From positions 1 through 55,598 of the forward strand of contig CAINTJ010000072.1 of NCBI GenBank assembly GCA_903853385.1: 55,598 nt of DNA. The letters are read 5' to 3'. Of the stretch, positions 9,806 through 21,490 are shown in pieces. Within the stretch, counting starts at the first letter, position 1. The number at the start of each line of letters is the position of its first letter. The notes beneath the pieces were generated by a model that was not told the origin of the DNA, ran no database searches, and was given only the letters and a program-made list of their open reading frames with translations. The position numbers and the translations under genes were made by a program. This DNA is from an uncultured Gammaproteobacteria bacterium (GTDB lineage Bacteria > Pseudomonadota > Gammaproteobacteria > Pseudomonadales > Pseudohongiellaceae).

Positions 9806-10378
9806 TCACCCCTTGCGGGCATCCTCGATCAGGATGAAATTGGTAGCAGCGGCAAGATCGTCCACTATGTGCACAAGAGGACGCAAGTCTGCAGATAATT
9901 TGTTGGCCTCGATGGCCCCTTTGCCCGTCAGTACCAGCAGTGGTTTGCAACCACCAGCTACGGCCATTTGCATATCCTTTTTGTGATCCCCAACCAACCA
10001 GGCGTCGCGGACTGGCAGACCTAAAGCCTCACCGATTTGCGCAAGTAGCCCCAGTTTCGGCTTACGACAGCTGCAGTTTTCATCGGGAGCGTGCGGGCAA
10101 TAACAGATCACATCTATACGGCCCCCTGCGGCTTCAACCAACTCACACATGAGGTTGTGCATGTTTGCCAAAGTTATTTCATCGAAATAACCACGCGCGA
10201 GACCGCTCTGGTTGGTGGCAACTGCAATGAGATAGCCTGCGTTTGAAAGCCGGGCTATCGCTTCAATACTGCCGGGTAACGGAATCCACTCTTCAACAGA
10301 GCGGATGTAATTGTCTGAATCGGCGTTGATAACGCCGTCACGATCGAGAATTACCAGCTTGGCAGCGGCGTCAGACAT
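9806..10378 (-). CDS. gmhB: D-glycero-beta-D-manno-heptose-1,7-bisphosphate 7-phosphatase
   Basis: GmhB removes the C7 phosphate in ADP-heptose synthesis for the LPS inner core. The 190-residue product is a HAD phosphatase with DRDGVIN near the N-terminus (nucleophile and acid/base aspartates), VATNQSGLARG, the zinc-binding loop CYCPHAPDENCSCRKPK and VGDHKKDM. The ATG at 10378 ([12 protein letters not shown]) fits the family better than an upstream ATG at 10402. It overlaps the glyS stop by 8 bases (ATGTCTGA), suggesting coupled translation. Confidence 0.93.
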   Translation of the reverse strand: MSDAAAKLVILDRDGVINADSDNYIRSVEEWIPLPGSIEAIARLSNAGYLIAVATNQSGLARGYFDEITLANMHNLMCELVEAAGGRIDVICYCPHAPDENCSCRKPKLGLLAQIGEALGLPVRDAWLVGDHKKDMQMAVAGGCKPLLVLTGKGAIEANKLSADLRPLVHIVDDLAAATNFILIEDARKG

Positions 10379-12446
10379 TTTGCAGCAACGAGATATCTGC
10401 AACCCGCAAGAATAGTTGTCGCAATGAACTCAGTAATGCCAAACGATTCAGGCGCAAGCCTTCATCTTCGGTATTCACCATTACCTGTTCAAAGAACGCA
10501 TCGATGTGAACTTGCAAGCTTGCCATTGAAGCCAAGGCTTCTGTATATCGATGAGCCGCCAGCAACGGCTCTACTTGTGAAATGACCTGTTGCAAGCTGT
10601 TGGCCAAAGCCCGCTCGGCAGACTCCTGCAACAAAACGTTATCTACAATGCCGATATTGGTTTGATCTGACTTTTGCAGGATATTGGAAACGCGCTTGTT
10701 GGCAGCGGCGAGTGACTGGGCCGCCGGCAGCTTGATGAAATGACTGACGGCAGTAATTCGCGCATCAAACAGCAAGGGGCTGGTTGGGCGGACGGCATCC
10801 ACAGCCATGAAGACATCGGTGTTTACACCCTTGTCGGCATACAGTGCTCGCAGTCTTTCAAAAATAAAATCCAGTACAGCAGCTCTGGTTTGTGCCCCAT
10901 TTTTCATATTGGGGAAATTGGCAGCGGCAATGTCCACGCAGGCCACCAGATTCAACGGCAACTGCTTTTCAATGATGATGCGCAACACGCCTAGTGCCGC
11001 GCGGCGTAAGGCAAAGGGATCTTTTGAACCTGTGGGAGGCTGCCCTATGCCAAACATGCCGGTGATTGTGTCCAGACGTTCTGCCAGCGCCACCACCAGA
11101 CCGGTAACGGTAGTCGGCAATTCGTCACCGGCAAAGCGCGGCATATATTGTTCGTTCAAGGCTTGGGCAACTTCAGCCGGCTCTCCATCGTGGGTTGCAT
11201 AGTGATAACCCATGATGCCCTGCAGTTCGGCAAACTCATACACCATACTGGTCATCAAATCGCATTTGCCCAGTTCGGCAGCACGTGCAACCAGGCCGGG
11301 GTCGGCCTGCAGTTGAACGGCAATGTGCAAGGCCAATACTTTTACGCGTTGTGATTTTTCATAAACAGTTCCAAGTTCCTGCTGGAACACTACGGTCTTG
11401 AGTTTTTCTGTGCGGCTGGCCAGCGTCTGTTTTTTGTCTTGCGAATAAAAGAAGGCCGCATCAGCAAGGCGTGGACGAATAACCTTTTCATTGCCGGCGA
11501 TCACTTGGGCAGGATCGCGACTGGCGAGATTACTGAGCGTGATGAAATACGGCAGTATGCTCTTGTCTGCAGCAAGCAGGTGGAAACATTTCTGATGGCC
11601 CTTCATCGCAGAAATCAGTGCCTCTTGCGGCACCGCCAGAAATGATTCATCAAAGCGGCCGGTTAGCGCTACCGGCCATTCCACCAGCGAGGTCACTTCA
11701 TCAAGCAGGGCTTCATCAATTTCCGCATGCGCGCCCAGATTAAGGGCTTGCTCTTCCACCTGTTTGCGAACTTCTGCACGACGCTCATCGAAACTGGCGA
11801 TGACCTTGCCCTGCCCCCGTAAAAGCCGCAGATAAAAATCGGGCGAATTCAGGTGAATATTGGCGGGATGATGAAAGCGATGACCACGCGTTTCAGCACT
11901 GGTTTGTACACCCATGATGGTAGTTTTGATGACTTCAGTGCCATACAACAAAACAACCCAGTGTACCGGACGTACGAACTCATCACGCGTGCTACCCCAA
12001 CGCATCCGTTTTGCAATTGGCAGAGCTGCCAATGCATCTTTCACCATGGTGGGGACAAGATTGACTGTGGTATCGCCAGCTTGTTGAGAAACATGTATCA
12101 GCTTGGTTACCTTGCCATCCTGTTTCTGTTGTAGCTCTGCAACAGTTACACCACAGGATTTTGCGAAACCTTCAGCGGCTTTGGAAGCGCTGCCATCAGC
12201 ATTGAACGCAGCCTGCAGTGCCGGCCCGAGCTTTTCCAGCGAGCGATCAGCCTGGCGATCTGGCAAGTCGTGGATTAACAATGCCAGACGGCGCGGAGTG
12301 GCAAACACTTCAATGGCGCCATGCGGGAGTGTCGCTTTTTTCAACTGCGCGGCAAACTCGTCACGCAATGATTCCGATAATGACAGCAATGCTTTGGGAG
12401 GTAATTCTTCAGTGCCAATCTCGATCAGCAAATCGCGGTTAGACAT
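10371..12446 (-). CDS. glyS: Glycyl-tRNA synthetase beta subunit
   Basis: GlyS is the tRNA-binding beta chain of the bacterial alpha2beta2 glycyl-tRNA synthetase. The 691-residue product is the usual length and starts [20 protein letters not shown], the conserved N-terminus. This fixes the start at 12446 rather than the longer open frame. Internal blocks include [29 protein letters not shown]-type sequence, [20 protein letters not shown] and a C-terminal anticodon-binding-like helical domain ending [12 protein letters not shown]. It overlaps glyQ by 8 bases (ATGTCTAA) and gmhB by 8 bases. Confidence 0.97.
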   Translation of the reverse strand: MSNRDLLIEIGTEELPPKALLSLSESLRDEFAAQLKKATLPHGAIEVFATPRRLALLIHDLPDRQADRSLEKLGPALQAAFNADGSASKAAEGFAKSCGVTVAELQQKQDGKVTKLIHVSQQAGDTTVNLVPTMVKDALAALPIAKRMRWGSTRDEFVRPVHWVVLLYGTEVIKTTIMGVQTSAETRGHRFHHPANIHLNSPDFYLRLLRGQGKVIASFDERRAEVRKQVEEQALNLGAHAEIDEALLDEVTSLVEWPVALTGRFDESFLAVPQEALISAMKGHQKCFHLLAADKSILPYFITLSNLASRDPAQVIAGNEKVIRPRLADAAFFYSQDKKQTLASRTEKLKTVVFQQELGTVYEKSQRVKVLALHIAVQLQADPGLVARAAELGKCDLMTSMVYEFAELQGIMGYHYATHDGEPAEVAQALNEQYMPRFAGDELPTTVTGLVVALAERLDTITGMFGIGQPPTGSKDPFALRRAALGVLRIIIEKQLPLNLVACVDIAAANFPNMKNGAQTRAAVLDFIFERLRALYADKGVNTDVFMAVDAVRPTSPLLFDARITAVSHFIKLPAAQSLAAANKRVSNILQKSDQTNIGIVDNVLLQESAERALANSLQQVISQVEPLLAAHRYTEALASMASLQVHIDAFFEQVMVNTEDEGLRLNRLALLSSLRQLFLRVADISLLQNV

Positions 12447-13380
12447 TAGCGAGTTTCTCCAGGCATTCTTTGCGCAGTGCTTCAGGCGCAAGCGGGAAGC
12501 CCAGTCTGGCGCGAGAGTCATGATAGGCTTGGGCAACAGCGCGCGCCAAAGTACGCACACGCAAGATATAACGTTGACGCTCAGTCACCGAGATGGCGGA
12601 GCGTGCATCAAGCAGGTTAAAGGCGTGCGAGGCTTTGACCACTTGTTCATAAGCAGGCAGTACCAGTTGCTGCTCAATCAAATACTGACATTGCGCTTCA
12701 CTGTCATTGAAATTGCGAAACAGGTTGTCGGTATTGGCATGTTCAAAGTTGTAAGCCGATTGTTCGACTTCATTCTGGTGAAACACATCCCGGTAGGTGA
12801 CCACTCCGTTGGGAGTGTTGGCCCAAACAAGATCAAAAATATTGTTCTTGCCCTGCAAGTACATGGCAATTCGTTCGAGCCCGTAGGTGATTTCGCCGCT
12901 CACTGGATAACACTCAAGCCCACCTACTTGCTGAAAATAAGTAAATTGGGTGACTTCCATGCCGTTAAGCCAAATTTCCCAACCCAAACCCCACGCACCC
13001 AGAGTAGGCGATTCCCAGTTGTCTTCAACGAAGCGGATATCGTGAATACTGGTATCAATGCCAAGGTGTTGTAGTGATTGCAGGTACAGATCCTGGATGT
13101 TCAGCGGTGAAGGTTTGAGCATCACCTGAAACTGGTAATAGTGTTGCAGGCGCATCGGGTTTTCACCGTAGCGACTGTCGGTAGGGCGACGGCAGGGCTG
13201 CACATAGGCTGTATTCCAGCTTTCCGGACCGATGGCGCGCAGAAATGTCTGCGTATGAAAAGTGCCTGCCCCCACTTCCATGTCGAGCGGCTGGATGAGC
13301 ACGCAGCCTTGTTCCGCCCAAAATTGTTGCAAGGCCAGGATGAGGCCCTGGAATGTGGAAACGTCGAAGGACGAGCTCAA
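12439..13380 (-). CDS. glyQ: Glycyl-tRNA synthetase alpha subunit
   Basis: GlyQ is the catalytic alpha chain, activating glycine for tRNA charging. The conserved body begins [19 protein letters not shown] and holds the class II core ([67 protein letters not shown]). The start is a choice. TTG 13380 has GCAGGAG immediately upstream and gives a 313-residue protein matching family N-termini. ATGs at 13416 and 13425 would add 12 or 15 unconserved residues. It heads a four-gene operon with glyS, gmhB and the acyltransferase, and is divergent from the lpxL-like gene. Confidence 0.96.
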   Translation of the reverse strand: MSSSFDVSTFQGLILALQQFWAEQGCVLIQPLDMEVGAGTFHTQTFLRAIGPESWNTAYVQPCRRPTDSRYGENPMRLQHYYQFQVMLKPSPLNIQDLYLQSLQHLGIDTSIHDIRFVEDNWESPTLGAWGLGWEIWLNGMEVTQFTYFQQVGGLECYPVSGEITYGLERIAMYLQGKNNIFDLVWANTPNGVVTYRDVFHQNEVEQSAYNFEHANTDNLFRNFNDSEAQCQYLIEQQLVLPAYEQVVKASHAFNLLDARSAISVTERQRYILRVRTLARAVAQAYHDSRARLGFPLAPEALRKECLEKLANV

Positions 13381-13458
13381 GATAACTCCTGCAGCACCCC
13401 TTGGGGTACCATGCATCGATGACAAAATGAAGTTGGCAATTATCCTGAACTCACGCGC

Positions 13459-14337
13459 ATGAAGGAAGCAGCACTCATCTTATTCCTGAGATTTCTGGCA
13501 TTACTGCCACTCTCGGCTGCGCGCGCATCGGGTGCTGTGCTTGGTGGACTGTGTTGGTCACTGCAAACCAGGATGGCCCGCACAACGTTAACCAATCTTG
13601 CTCTTTGTTTTCCCGGGCTCAATGCACCGGATCGCCGGAAGCTGGCTCAAGCCAGTCTGCAACAGACTTTCCAGACGATTACTGAAGCCGGCGCGGTATG
13701 GTTGTGGCCGGCCGCCCGCATTCTCAGCCTCGTGACAGAGGTGGAAGGTTTGGGTTTGTTGCAAAGCGCAAAGGCTGAAAATAAAGGAGTATTGTTGGTG
13801 GCTCCCCATATGGGTAACTGGGAACTGCTGGGCCTTTACTTGAATGTGTGTGGATGTGGACCCTCCAGCCAACTCTACCAGGCCCCGGATTCACCGGCGC
13901 TGGCAAAGCTGATTTTCACGGCCCGCAGCCGCATGGGCGCCAAAATGGTGGCCACCGACAATAAGGGCGTGGGCGAATTGCTCAAATCACTGCGGGCGGG
14001 TGAAATCGTAGGCATTTTGCCGGATCAAGTCCCTTTGGCCAGCGGCGGCGAGTTTGCGCCGTTCTTTGGCAAGCCCGCGTTTACTATGACCTTGCTCAAC
14101 CGGCTGCAACAGAAAACAGGAGCCCGAGTGGTTGTCGGTTATGCAAAACGGGTAGAGCACGGTTTCCGGATGATCTTCCGCGAACCCGCAGCTGAAATCT
14201 ATGCGAGCGATCTGACGACAGCGCTGGCAGCGCTTAACCGCAGTGTTGAGTCAGTCGTACTGGAAGATCCTGCGCAATACCAGTGGGAATATAAACGCTT
14301 CAAGCGTCAGCCCCAGGGCGTGCAACCGCCCTACTGA
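13459..14337 (+). CDS. Lauroyl/lipid A-type lysophospholipid acyltransferase (LpxL/HtrB family)
   Basis: This inner-membrane acyltransferase probably adds a secondary acyl chain to Kdo2-lipid A. The 292-residue product begins with a hydrophobic segment. It carries the family catalytic block [12 protein letters not shown] (His and Glu), an [20 protein letters not shown] region, the [19 protein letters not shown] block and a C-terminal [11 protein letters not shown]. It stands alone on the plus strand between glyQ (divergent) and rsmB (convergent, 3 bases away), as the equivalent gene does near the Pseudomonas origin. Whether it is LpxL, LpxM or an ornithine-lipid type enzyme cannot be settled by eye. 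Confidence 0.88.
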   Translation: MKEAALILFLRFLALLPLSAARASGAVLGGLCWSLQTRMARTTLTNLALCFPGLNAPDRRKLAQASLQQTFQTITEAGAVWLWPAARILSLVTEVEGLGLLQSAKAENKGVLLVAPHMGNWELLGLYLNVCGCGPSSQLYQAPDSPALAKLIFTARSRMGAKMVATDNKGVGELLKSLRAGEIVGILPDQVPLASGGEFAPFFGKPAFTMTLLNRLQQKTGARVVVGYAKRVEHGFRMIFREPAAEIYASDLTTALAALNRSVESVVLEDPAQYQWEYKRFKRQPQGVQPPY

Positions 14338-14340
14338 CCT

Positions 14341-15648
14341 TCATTCAGGCTGCGGCTGCTTACGCAGCAAGGCATAGAAAAAGCCGTCAGTGCTTGCGAC
14401 GGTTGGCAACAATTGCATCCCGTTTTCACACTTGATGGCGCCGGGAATGGCCAGCGGAATGTGAAGCGCATCAGGATAAACCCGCAACAAATAGGCTATT
14501 TGTTCGGTGTTTTCGGTTTTCAGCAAAGAGCAAGTTGAATAAAGCAGATAACCACCAGGCGCAAGCAGAGGCCAGGCAGCGTCTATCAGTGCCCGTTGCT
14601 TGCCGACCAGACTCTCTACTTCTGCAGGCGAACGCAACAGCTTGATATCCGGATGCCGGCGAATCACGCCAGTGGCAGAACATGGCACATCCAGCAAGAT
14701 GCGATCGAACAGACCCAATGCCTCCATGCCAGCCTGAGTAATGTCGGCACATTGAATGATGGCCTGTAATCCCAGCCGATCGAGATTCTGCTGAATACGA
14801 GGCAGGCGGCGCGCTTCATTATCAAGTGCAAGCATTTGCAGAGTTGGCTCGGCTTCCAGCAATGCACAGGTTTTGCCGCCGGGTGCTGCGCAGGCATCCA
14901 GCACGCGCAAGCCGGGAGACAGCGGCACCAAAATGGCCACTAATTGCGATGATTCATCCTGCACACTGACCCAACCCTCGGCAAAACCAGGCAAGACAGC
15001 TGTATCCATCGGCTGTGCCAGATAGAGTGAGTGAGGGGTCAATTCGCCAGCAGTGGCGGCCACGCCGTGGCTCGCGAAAAGTTCGAGACATTCAGCTCGC
15101 GTTGCTTTGCGTTGGTTCACACGCAAAGTCATGGGCGCACGCTGGTTATTGCCATCAAGAATGTCGCGGTATCGGGTGGGCCAGTCAGTTTTCACACGGT
15201 TGAGCAGCCAGTCCGGATGCGCATACCAGGCACTGTAGTCACGCTCGGCCAAGTCAGGCAGTTGTGATTGCTTTCGCTGGGCTTCTCGCAAAACGGCGTT
15301 GATCAAGCCCTTGGCCCATGGTTTGCCGAGCGTATCAGCAGCGGCGACACATTCATTGACGCAGGCGTGATCAGGGATGCGCATGAACAATAGCTGGTAC
15401 AGGCCCACCAGCAACAGGCACTGCACATCCAGATCCTTGTTACGAAGCGGCTTTGTGAGCAAAAATCCCAAATAAAATTGCAGACGTGGATACCAGCGGC
15501 AAACGCCAAAGCAGAGTTCCTGCAACAAGGCGGGACTTTGCGCCCTTGCCAATGTTTCTGCGGTCAGCAGGCTGGCGAGGGAACCGCGCTGCTGCAGCAG
15601 GCTGGCTAGGATATGGCAGGCCAGAACTCGCTCGGATTGGGAGCTCAT
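14341..15648 (-). CDS. rsmB: 16S rRNA (cytosine(967)-C(5))-methyltransferase RsmB
   Basis: RsmB (Fmu/Sun) methylates C967 of 16S rRNA using S-adenosylmethionine. The 435-residue product has an N-terminal NusB-like RNA-binding domain (about residues 1-140), then the Rossmann methyltransferase with SAM motif VLDACAAPGGKTCALLE. The two catalytic cysteines are in DVPCSATGVIRRHPDIK and LLYSTCSLLKTENTEQI. ATG 15648 overlaps the fmt stop (ATGA). trkA, which often follows rsmB in Pseudomonas, is absent; the next gene is the convergent acyltransferase. Confidence 0.96.
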   Translation of the reverse strand: MSSQSERVLACHILASLLQQRGSLASLLTAETLARAQSPALLQELCFGVCRWYPRLQFYLGFLLTKPLRNKDLDVQCLLLVGLYQLLFMRIPDHACVNECVAAADTLGKPWAKGLINAVLREAQRKQSQLPDLAERDYSAWYAHPDWLLNRVKTDWPTRYRDILDGNNQRAPMTLRVNQRKATRAECLELFASHGVAATAGELTPHSLYLAQPMDTAVLPGFAEGWVSVQDESSQLVAILVPLSPGLRVLDACAAPGGKTCALLEAEPTLQMLALDNEARRLPRIQQNLDRLGLQAIIQCADITQAGMEALGLFDRILLDVPCSATGVIRRHPDIKLLRSPAEVESLVGKQRALIDAAWPLLAPGGYLLYSTCSLLKTENTEQIAYLLRVYPDALHIPLAIPGAIKCENGMQLLPTVASTDGFFYALLRKQPQPE

Positions 15649-16619
15649 GATTCAGGATTGCCCGGCTCACCGGACAAACTGTGCCCAGGCTGGAAAAAAT
15701 CAGGATGGCCGTTCAACAAGCTGGCAATGCCCATGGCTGGTTTGCCTTCTTGCTGCACTTCAAACACTTCGAGCACCCCAGAGCCGCAAGCCACTTGCAG
15801 TGAATTGCCGGTAAGGGCGAGGATGGTGCCAGGCGTAGTGGAAGTGGTTGCGCCCGTCACGCAGGCGCGAATCAGTCGCACGCGTTTACCCTGGTGCAGG
15901 CACCAGGCGGGGGAGCGCGGATAGAGCGCCCGGACCTGGTTGTGTATGACCGCAGCACTGTGAGCCCAGTCGATCCGGGCTTCTTCTTTTTGCAACTTGC
16001 GCGCATAAGTGACGAGGGCAGGATTCTGGGGTTGAGGTTGCAGGCTGCCTGTGGGCAATTGTTGCAAAACTGCCAGCAGTGCATCACAGCCCAGCTGCTG
16101 TAAACGTGCAGTCAGACTGGCGGCGGTGTCATCCGGCAGAATGGGAGTATGGACAGCCTGCAAGACCGGGCCAGTATCAAGGCCCTCATCCATCTGCATG
16201 ATGCAAACCCCGGACTCCTTGTCGCCAGCCAGAATCGCCCGCTCGATGGGGGCCGCGCCCCGCCAACGCGGTAGTAAAGAGGCATGCACATTCAGGCAGC
16301 CATAACGTGGCAACTGCAAAACCGCGGGAGGCAGCAGTAGTCCATAAGCGACAACAACGAGCACATCCGGAGCATAACTTTGCAATCTGGCGAGCGCATC
16401 CGGGTCGCTTAGCGACAGCGGTTGATTGACTTCAATAGCATGGGATTGCGCCACGGCTTTCACCGGTGTCGGCGCCAGTTTTTTGCCGCGGCCACTGGGA
16501 CGATCAGGCTGTGAGTAGGCGCTTACCACCATGAAACCCCCTGCAACTAGCGCTGTTAAATGGTTGGCGGCGAACTCTGGGGTGCCCGCAAAGACAATAC
16601 GTAGCGATGACGTGGTCAT
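15645..16619 (-). CDS. fmt: Methionyl-tRNA formyltransferase
   Basis: Fmt formylates initiator Met-tRNA with 10-formyl-tetrahydrofolate. The 324-residue product from ATG 16619 (MTTSSLRIVFAGTPEFAANH) has the catalytic-domain blocks SQPDRPSGRGKKL, NVHASLLPRWRGAAPIERAI (catalytic Asn/His) and MDEGLDTGPVL (catalytic Asp), then a C-terminal OB-fold-like tRNA-binding domain. An upstream ATG at 16646 is less likely because it adds unconserved residues. It lies 58 bases after def and is coupled to rsmB by an ATGA overlap. Confidence 0.97.
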   Translation of the reverse strand: MTTSSLRIVFAGTPEFAANHLTALVAGGFMVVSAYSQPDRPSGRGKKLAPTPVKAVAQSHAIEVNQPLSLSDPDALARLQSYAPDVLVVVAYGLLLPPAVLQLPRYGCLNVHASLLPRWRGAAPIERAILAGDKESGVCIMQMDEGLDTGPVLQAVHTPILPDDTAASLTARLQQLGCDALLAVLQQLPTGSLQPQPQNPALVTYARKLQKEEARIDWAHSAAVIHNQVRALYPRSPAWCLHQGKRVRLIRACVTGATTSTTPGTILALTGNSLQVACGSGVLEVFEVQQEGKPAMGIASLLNGHPDFFQPGHSLSGEPGNPES

Positions 16620-16677
16620 GGTGTCAGCAGGCCTGGATTTGATCAAAGTTTACAAGGCAGGACCCATTATTGAGGGC

Positions 16678-17208
16678 TCAGGCTTCGGCGCGGGTTTCTC
16701 CCCGCTCATCCTTCTTTTTGTCTTTCAACAGCTTGTGCTTGATCCGCTGCCTCTTGAGTATGGATAAATAATCTACAAACAGCTTGCCGTCCAGGTGGTC
16801 AACTTCATGCTGCAGGCAGACTGCCAACAGCCCTTCAGCCTCCATTTCAAGAGGCTGGCCATGACGGTCCAGAGCCTTTACTTTGACCTTTTTGGGACGT
16901 GTTACCAAGTCGAAATAGCCAGGCACTGACAAACAGCCCTCTTCATAGCCCAGAGGCTCAGGATCCAGCACGTCGATCTCAGGGTTGATAAAGACCAGTG
17001 GCGAATCCTTGTTTTCAGACACATCTAGCACGAGCAGGCGCTTATGAATATTCACCTGGGTTGCTGCCAAGCCAATGCCGGGTGCGGCATACATGGTTTC
17101 AAACATGTCATCAATGGTGCGCCGCAGGTTGTCGTTGACTTCAGAAATCAGGCTGGCTCGCTTGCGCAGCCGCAGATCCGGGTATTCGAGAATGGTTAAC
17201 AGGCTCAT
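16678..17208 (-). CDS. def: Peptide deformylase
   Basis: Def removes the N-formyl group from nascent proteins, completing the cycle begun by Fmt. The 176-residue product has all three metalloprotease motifs: [16 protein letters not shown] (metal-binding Cys) and QHEVDHLDG (two metal-binding His plus catalytic Glu). The basic C-terminus ([19 protein letters not shown]) is slightly long. It is first in the def-fmt-rsmB operon; TTATCA-N17-TAATAA on the minus strand upstream (about 17222-17250) could be its promoter, but this is weak. Confidence 0.97.
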   Translation of the reverse strand: MSLLTILEYPDLRLRKRASLISEVNDNLRRTIDDMFETMYAAPGIGLAATQVNIHKRLLVLDVSENKDSPLVFINPEIDVLDPEPLGYEEGCLSVPGYFDLVTRPKKVKVKALDRHGQPLEMEAEGLLAVCLQHEVDHLDGKLFVDYLSILKRQRIKHKLLKDKKKDERGETRAEA

Positions 17209-17432
17209 GTTGGCAAGGGGTAATTATTAAGAAAACTTGCTGCACATGATAAGCCAATCAGGCCCGTCATGGCAGGCCGGTTGACGAGGGGGAGCGAGAA
17301 CCAAGCCCCAATAATGACAACTTACCTAAATTTCCCGCGCTAACCCTATATGAATACAACACTTATTGTTAGTATTGAAAACTTGCAGAGTGCTGCGCGA
17401 TTCTAACTGCCCGGCCAATGGGGGAGCTTCCG

Positions 17433-18659
17433 ATGGCAATGACTTTCATGAACTGGCTAAAGTTCGGCAGGAATGCGGGCTCCAAGCTGCTGGTATCTGG
17501 CCTGATTGCCGCGATGTTGTTGCTGGTTGCGCATGCCGCGGAACAGCAGGGATTGGTCAGCTTGCGCAAGGATTCCCCGCAAAGCTACACCGTGAAAGAA
17601 GGCGACACTTTATGGGACATCGCCTCCCGCTTTCTGGACAAGCCCTGGTTGTGGCCACAAGTTTGGCAGGTCAATCCGCAAATACAAAATCCAGATCTTA
17701 TCTATCCGGGTGATCGCATCTCGCTTTCGTACCAGGATGGCAAACCCGTGTTGAGTCTCAATCGTGACACCGGGGTACCCCAGGGCATACCCGGAGCTGC
17801 CACCATTTCGGCCACCTCTACTTCAGTCGCCAGCAATGCGGCTGAGGTTGCGCCCGCAATCACGGATATTCGCACCGAACACCGCGCTCCCCAGATTCGC
17901 AGTCAATCCTTGTTAAGTCCAATTCCGGCGATATCACTTAACAAGATATTTGCCTTCCTCAGCAAGAATACCGTGGTGGACTACGAGAGTTTTGACAAGG
18001 CGCCGTACCTGCTCGGCGAGCAGCAGGACCGCAGGATGTTCAGTGCCGGCAACACGGTGTTTGCACGCGGCAACTGGAGCGCCAATGTCCTTACCTATGA
18101 CATTGTGCGTGAAGGCAGGAGCTTCAAGGATCCTGACACCAAAGCTCTGCTGGGTGTGGAGTCAATCATGATAGGCACGGCAACTATCACCAGTTTCAAT
18201 GGTGACAGGGCGGTGTTGAAAATTGATACATCCTTGCAGTCAGCACGGGAAGGAGACCGGCTGATTCCACGCCAGAAGCTGGACCTCGACGATTCCTACT
18301 TGCCCATGCCGCCAGCTTTTGAAGTTGATGCTGCCATTGCCAGCATAGGCGATGGGCGCAATCTGGGAGGGCGTTACGATACTTTGGTGCTGAATCAGGG
18401 CGGAAAAAGCGGGTTGAAATCCGGCCATGTGCTTGCCATCCAGAAACCACCAGTTATGGTCACCGACGATATTGGCAAAACCGGATTCTTTCAGAACATG
18501 CGCCACTTGCTGGGCATGAAAGGCGGACGCAAGGTTGAGTATCCTGGCGAGAATGTCGCAACCGTACTAATCTACCGGGTATATGACCATGCAAGTCTGG
18601 CGCTGGTTTTGAGTTCCAAACAGCAAATATCCCTCAGCGACAGGGCCGTGACACCGTAA
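17433..18659 (+). CDS. LysM-domain cell-envelope protein
   Basis: This is a probably secreted protein with one LysM peptidoglycan-binding domain. The start ATG 17433 has GGGGAG six bases upstream and is preferred over ATG 17418. A signal-like segment (LLVSGLIAAMLLLVAHAAE) precedes YTVKEGDTLWDIASRFLDKP...IYPGDRISL, a clear LysM. The remaining ~300 residues are unrecognised beta-rich sequence of the type conserved beside dprA in Pseudomonas. It is divergent from def and lies 42 bases before dprA. A role in envelope or peptidoglycan maintenance is inferred only from the domain. Confidence 0.88.
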   Translation: MAMTFMNWLKFGRNAGSKLLVSGLIAAMLLLVAHAAEQQGLVSLRKDSPQSYTVKEGDTLWDIASRFLDKPWLWPQVWQVNPQIQNPDLIYPGDRISLSYQDGKPVLSLNRDTGVPQGIPGAATISATSTSVASNAAEVAPAITDIRTEHRAPQIRSQSLLSPIPAISLNKIFAFLSKNTVVDYESFDKAPYLLGEQQDRRMFSAGNTVFARGNWSANVLTYDIVREGRSFKDPDTKALLGVESIMIGTATITSFNGDRAVLKIDTSLQSAREGDRLIPRQKLDLDDSYLPMPPAFEVDAAIASIGDGRNLGGRYDTLVLNQGGKSGLKSGHVLAIQKPPVMVTDDIGKTGFFQNMRHLLGMKGGRKVEYPGENVATVLIYRVYDHASLALVLSSKQQISLSDRAVTP

Positions 18660-18701
18660 TCTGCGGCTTGTTCAACAACAAAAAGTTCAAGGACGAACTT
18701 T

Positions 18702-19859
18702 ATGCAAATCCCGGAATTGCGCCGCTGGCTGCAATTGACGCTGGCCTACAAGTTTGATGCGGCCTGTCTGAAAAAACTGCGCCTGTTGGCGCCAACCATT
18801 GATGCCTTGCTCGGCATAGACCACACGACCTGGTGTGCATGGCAGCTGCCCGTGCAGGCGTGGCCCTTATTCTGCGCATGGCAACGCGGAACAATGGCAG
18901 CATCAACCGAACGAATAGTTGAAGAGTCGATCGCATGGGCAACACAGCCAGCTCAAGCACTTATTGCATTGGGCGATCCCCGCTATCCCCCGCTATTAGC
19001 CACTTGCGTCGATGCACCCCCACAATTATTTGTAAGGGGTGATCCTGATTTGTTGTCGTTGCCACAAATTGCGATTGTGGGTTCACGCAAACCCACCATT
19101 GATGGCCGCAAGCATGCACACCGTTTTGCCGCTGCATTGGTCGAGCGTGGCTACCAGATCACCAGCGGTCTTGCGCTGGGCATTGATACAGAAAGTCATT
19201 GTGGTGCGCTGGAAAATGCCGGGGTTACTATTGCGGTGCTGGGCAGCGGTCTTGCCAGCGTTTATCCCAAAAGCAATGTTGTTCTCGCTGAACGCATTGC
19301 ACAGCAAGGAGCGCTGGTCTCGGAATTTTCGCCGGCAACCAGAGCGGATGCCCGGCACTTTCCCGAGCGCAACCGCATCATAAGCGGGCTGGCTCATGGT
19401 GTTTTAGTGGTTGAAGCGGCAGAACAAAGTGGCTCGTTGATAACGGCACGGCTGGCCGCAGAACAGGGGCGTGAAGTATTTGCAATTCCCGGGTCCATTA
19501 ATAATCCACTGACCCGTGGGTGTCATCGCTTGATACGACAGGGCGCCAAACTGGTGGAAACCCCCGCAGAAATTATCGAGGAATTGCCGGCGCTGGTGGC
19601 ATGGGAGCGCCACCAGCAATTGCAGTCTGCCCCTGGCCCCGCCGCTGCAATTGAGAGCATTGCCAAGGCGCGAGCCAAGCTCTCGCCAGTGGCGAAAGTT
19701 GTGCTTGAGCATATTGGCTATGACCCGGTTTCACTGGAAAGCCTGCTGTTTCAGTGTGGAGTTGCGGCGGCAGAACTGCTGCCGGTGCTTACCCAGCTTG
19801 AACTTTGCGGGATCATCGCACTGCAAGACCAAGCTTATGTTTTGTCTGCACGGAGTTGA
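18702..19859 (+). CDS. dprA: DNA processing protein DprA
   Basis: DprA binds incoming single-stranded DNA during natural transformation and loads RecA. The 385-residue product has an N-terminal helical region, then the Rossmann-like core with LGDPRYPPLL, IAIVGSRKPT, TSGLALGIDTESHCGAL, IAVLGSGLASVYPKSN, SEFSP and HFPERNRIISGLAHGVLVVEA. It ends in a C-terminal winged-helix-like domain (about residues 325-380). It follows the LysM gene and precedes tsaC by 39 bases, the same order as in Pseudomonas. Confidence 0.96.
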   Translation: MQIPELRRWLQLTLAYKFDAACLKKLRLLAPTIDALLGIDHTTWCAWQLPVQAWPLFCAWQRGTMAASTERIVEESIAWATQPAQALIALGDPRYPPLLATCVDAPPQLFVRGDPDLLSLPQIAIVGSRKPTIDGRKHAHRFAAALVERGYQITSGLALGIDTESHCGALENAGVTIAVLGSGLASVYPKSNVVLAERIAQQGALVSEFSPATRADARHFPERNRIISGLAHGVLVVEAAEQSGSLITARLAAEQGREVFAIPGSINNPLTRGCHRLIRQGAKLVETPAEIIEELPALVAWERHQQLQSAPGPAAAIESIAKARAKLSPVAKVVLEHIGYDPVSLESLLFQCGVAAAELLPVLTQLELCGIIALQDQAYVLSARS

Positions 19860-19898
19860 TGCGAGAATACGGTTGCTAATACCAATGAACCAAATTTC

Positions 19899-20456
19899 AT
19901 GCTTACCAAAAATCTGCAAAAGGCCCTGGATGCGCTCGAGTCCGGCGGTGTCATTGCCTACCCGACGGAATCAGTCTGGGGGCTTGGTTGCGATCCCTTT
20001 GATCCGCTCGCGGTAGAAAGAATACTGCGCCTCAAACAGCGTACTGTTGAGAAAGGCCTTATTGTAGTGGCCGCCAGCATTGAACAAGTGGACGCGCTGC
20101 TGCGACCGCTTTCCAGTGAACAACTGGCATTAGTCAAGTCAACATGGCCCGGCCCCACCACTTGGCTGTTGCCTGATCCGGATCAATGCTTTCCAATCTG
20201 GATCCACGGTAGCTTTTCCAGCGTGGCAGTGCGTGTCAGCGCCCATCCGGTGGTAAGACAGTTATGTGATGCATTCGGGGGGCCGCTGGTGTCAACCTCG
20301 GCCAATCCGGCCATGATGCCGCCGGCACGATCGCGGCTGCGTGTACTGCAATGGTTTGGCCGGCATGTTGACTTTGTATTGCCCGGTCGCCTGGGTGGCA
20401 ATATCAAACCCAGCACCATCCGCGACTTGCAAAGCGGCAAAATGGTTCGTAGTTGA
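19899..20456 (+). CDS. tsaC: L-threonylcarbamoyladenylate synthase TsaC (YrdC/Sua5 family)
   Basis: TsaC makes threonylcarbamoyl-AMP from threonine, bicarbonate and ATP, the first step of tRNA t6A37 modification. The 185-residue product has the short single-domain YrdC form: VIAYPTESVWGLGCDPFD, LRLKQRTVEKGLIVVAAS, WPGPTTWLLPD, VAVRVSAHPVVRQLCDAFGG and LVSTSANP. It is downstream of dprA and upstream of hemF. The qor gene often found between tsaC and hemF in Pseudomonas is absent; 59 bases with imperfect GAAAxTTGAA repeats fill the gap. Confidence 0.95.
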   Translation: MLTKNLQKALDALESGGVIAYPTESVWGLGCDPFDPLAVERILRLKQRTVEKGLIVVAASIEQVDALLRPLSSEQLALVKSTWPGPTTWLLPDPDQCFPIWIHGSFSSVAVRVSAHPVVRQLCDAFGGPLVSTSANPAMMPPARSRLRVLQWFGRHVDFVLPGRLGGNIKPSTIRDLQSGKMVRS

Positions 20457-20497
20457 AATATAGAAAGTTGAAAGCAGTAGAAATTTGAAGCAGTTAA

Positions 20498-21436
<939 letters not shown>

Positions 21437-21490
21437 TGCCGGCCCGGGCTTAGTCGAGAGATTGCGACACAAACCACCAAGAGCCTATTG

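Noticed and set aside
12103-13074. 323-codon plus-strand open frame opposite glyS/glyQ
   Set aside because: It is antisense to two highly conserved synthetase genes and spans their junction.
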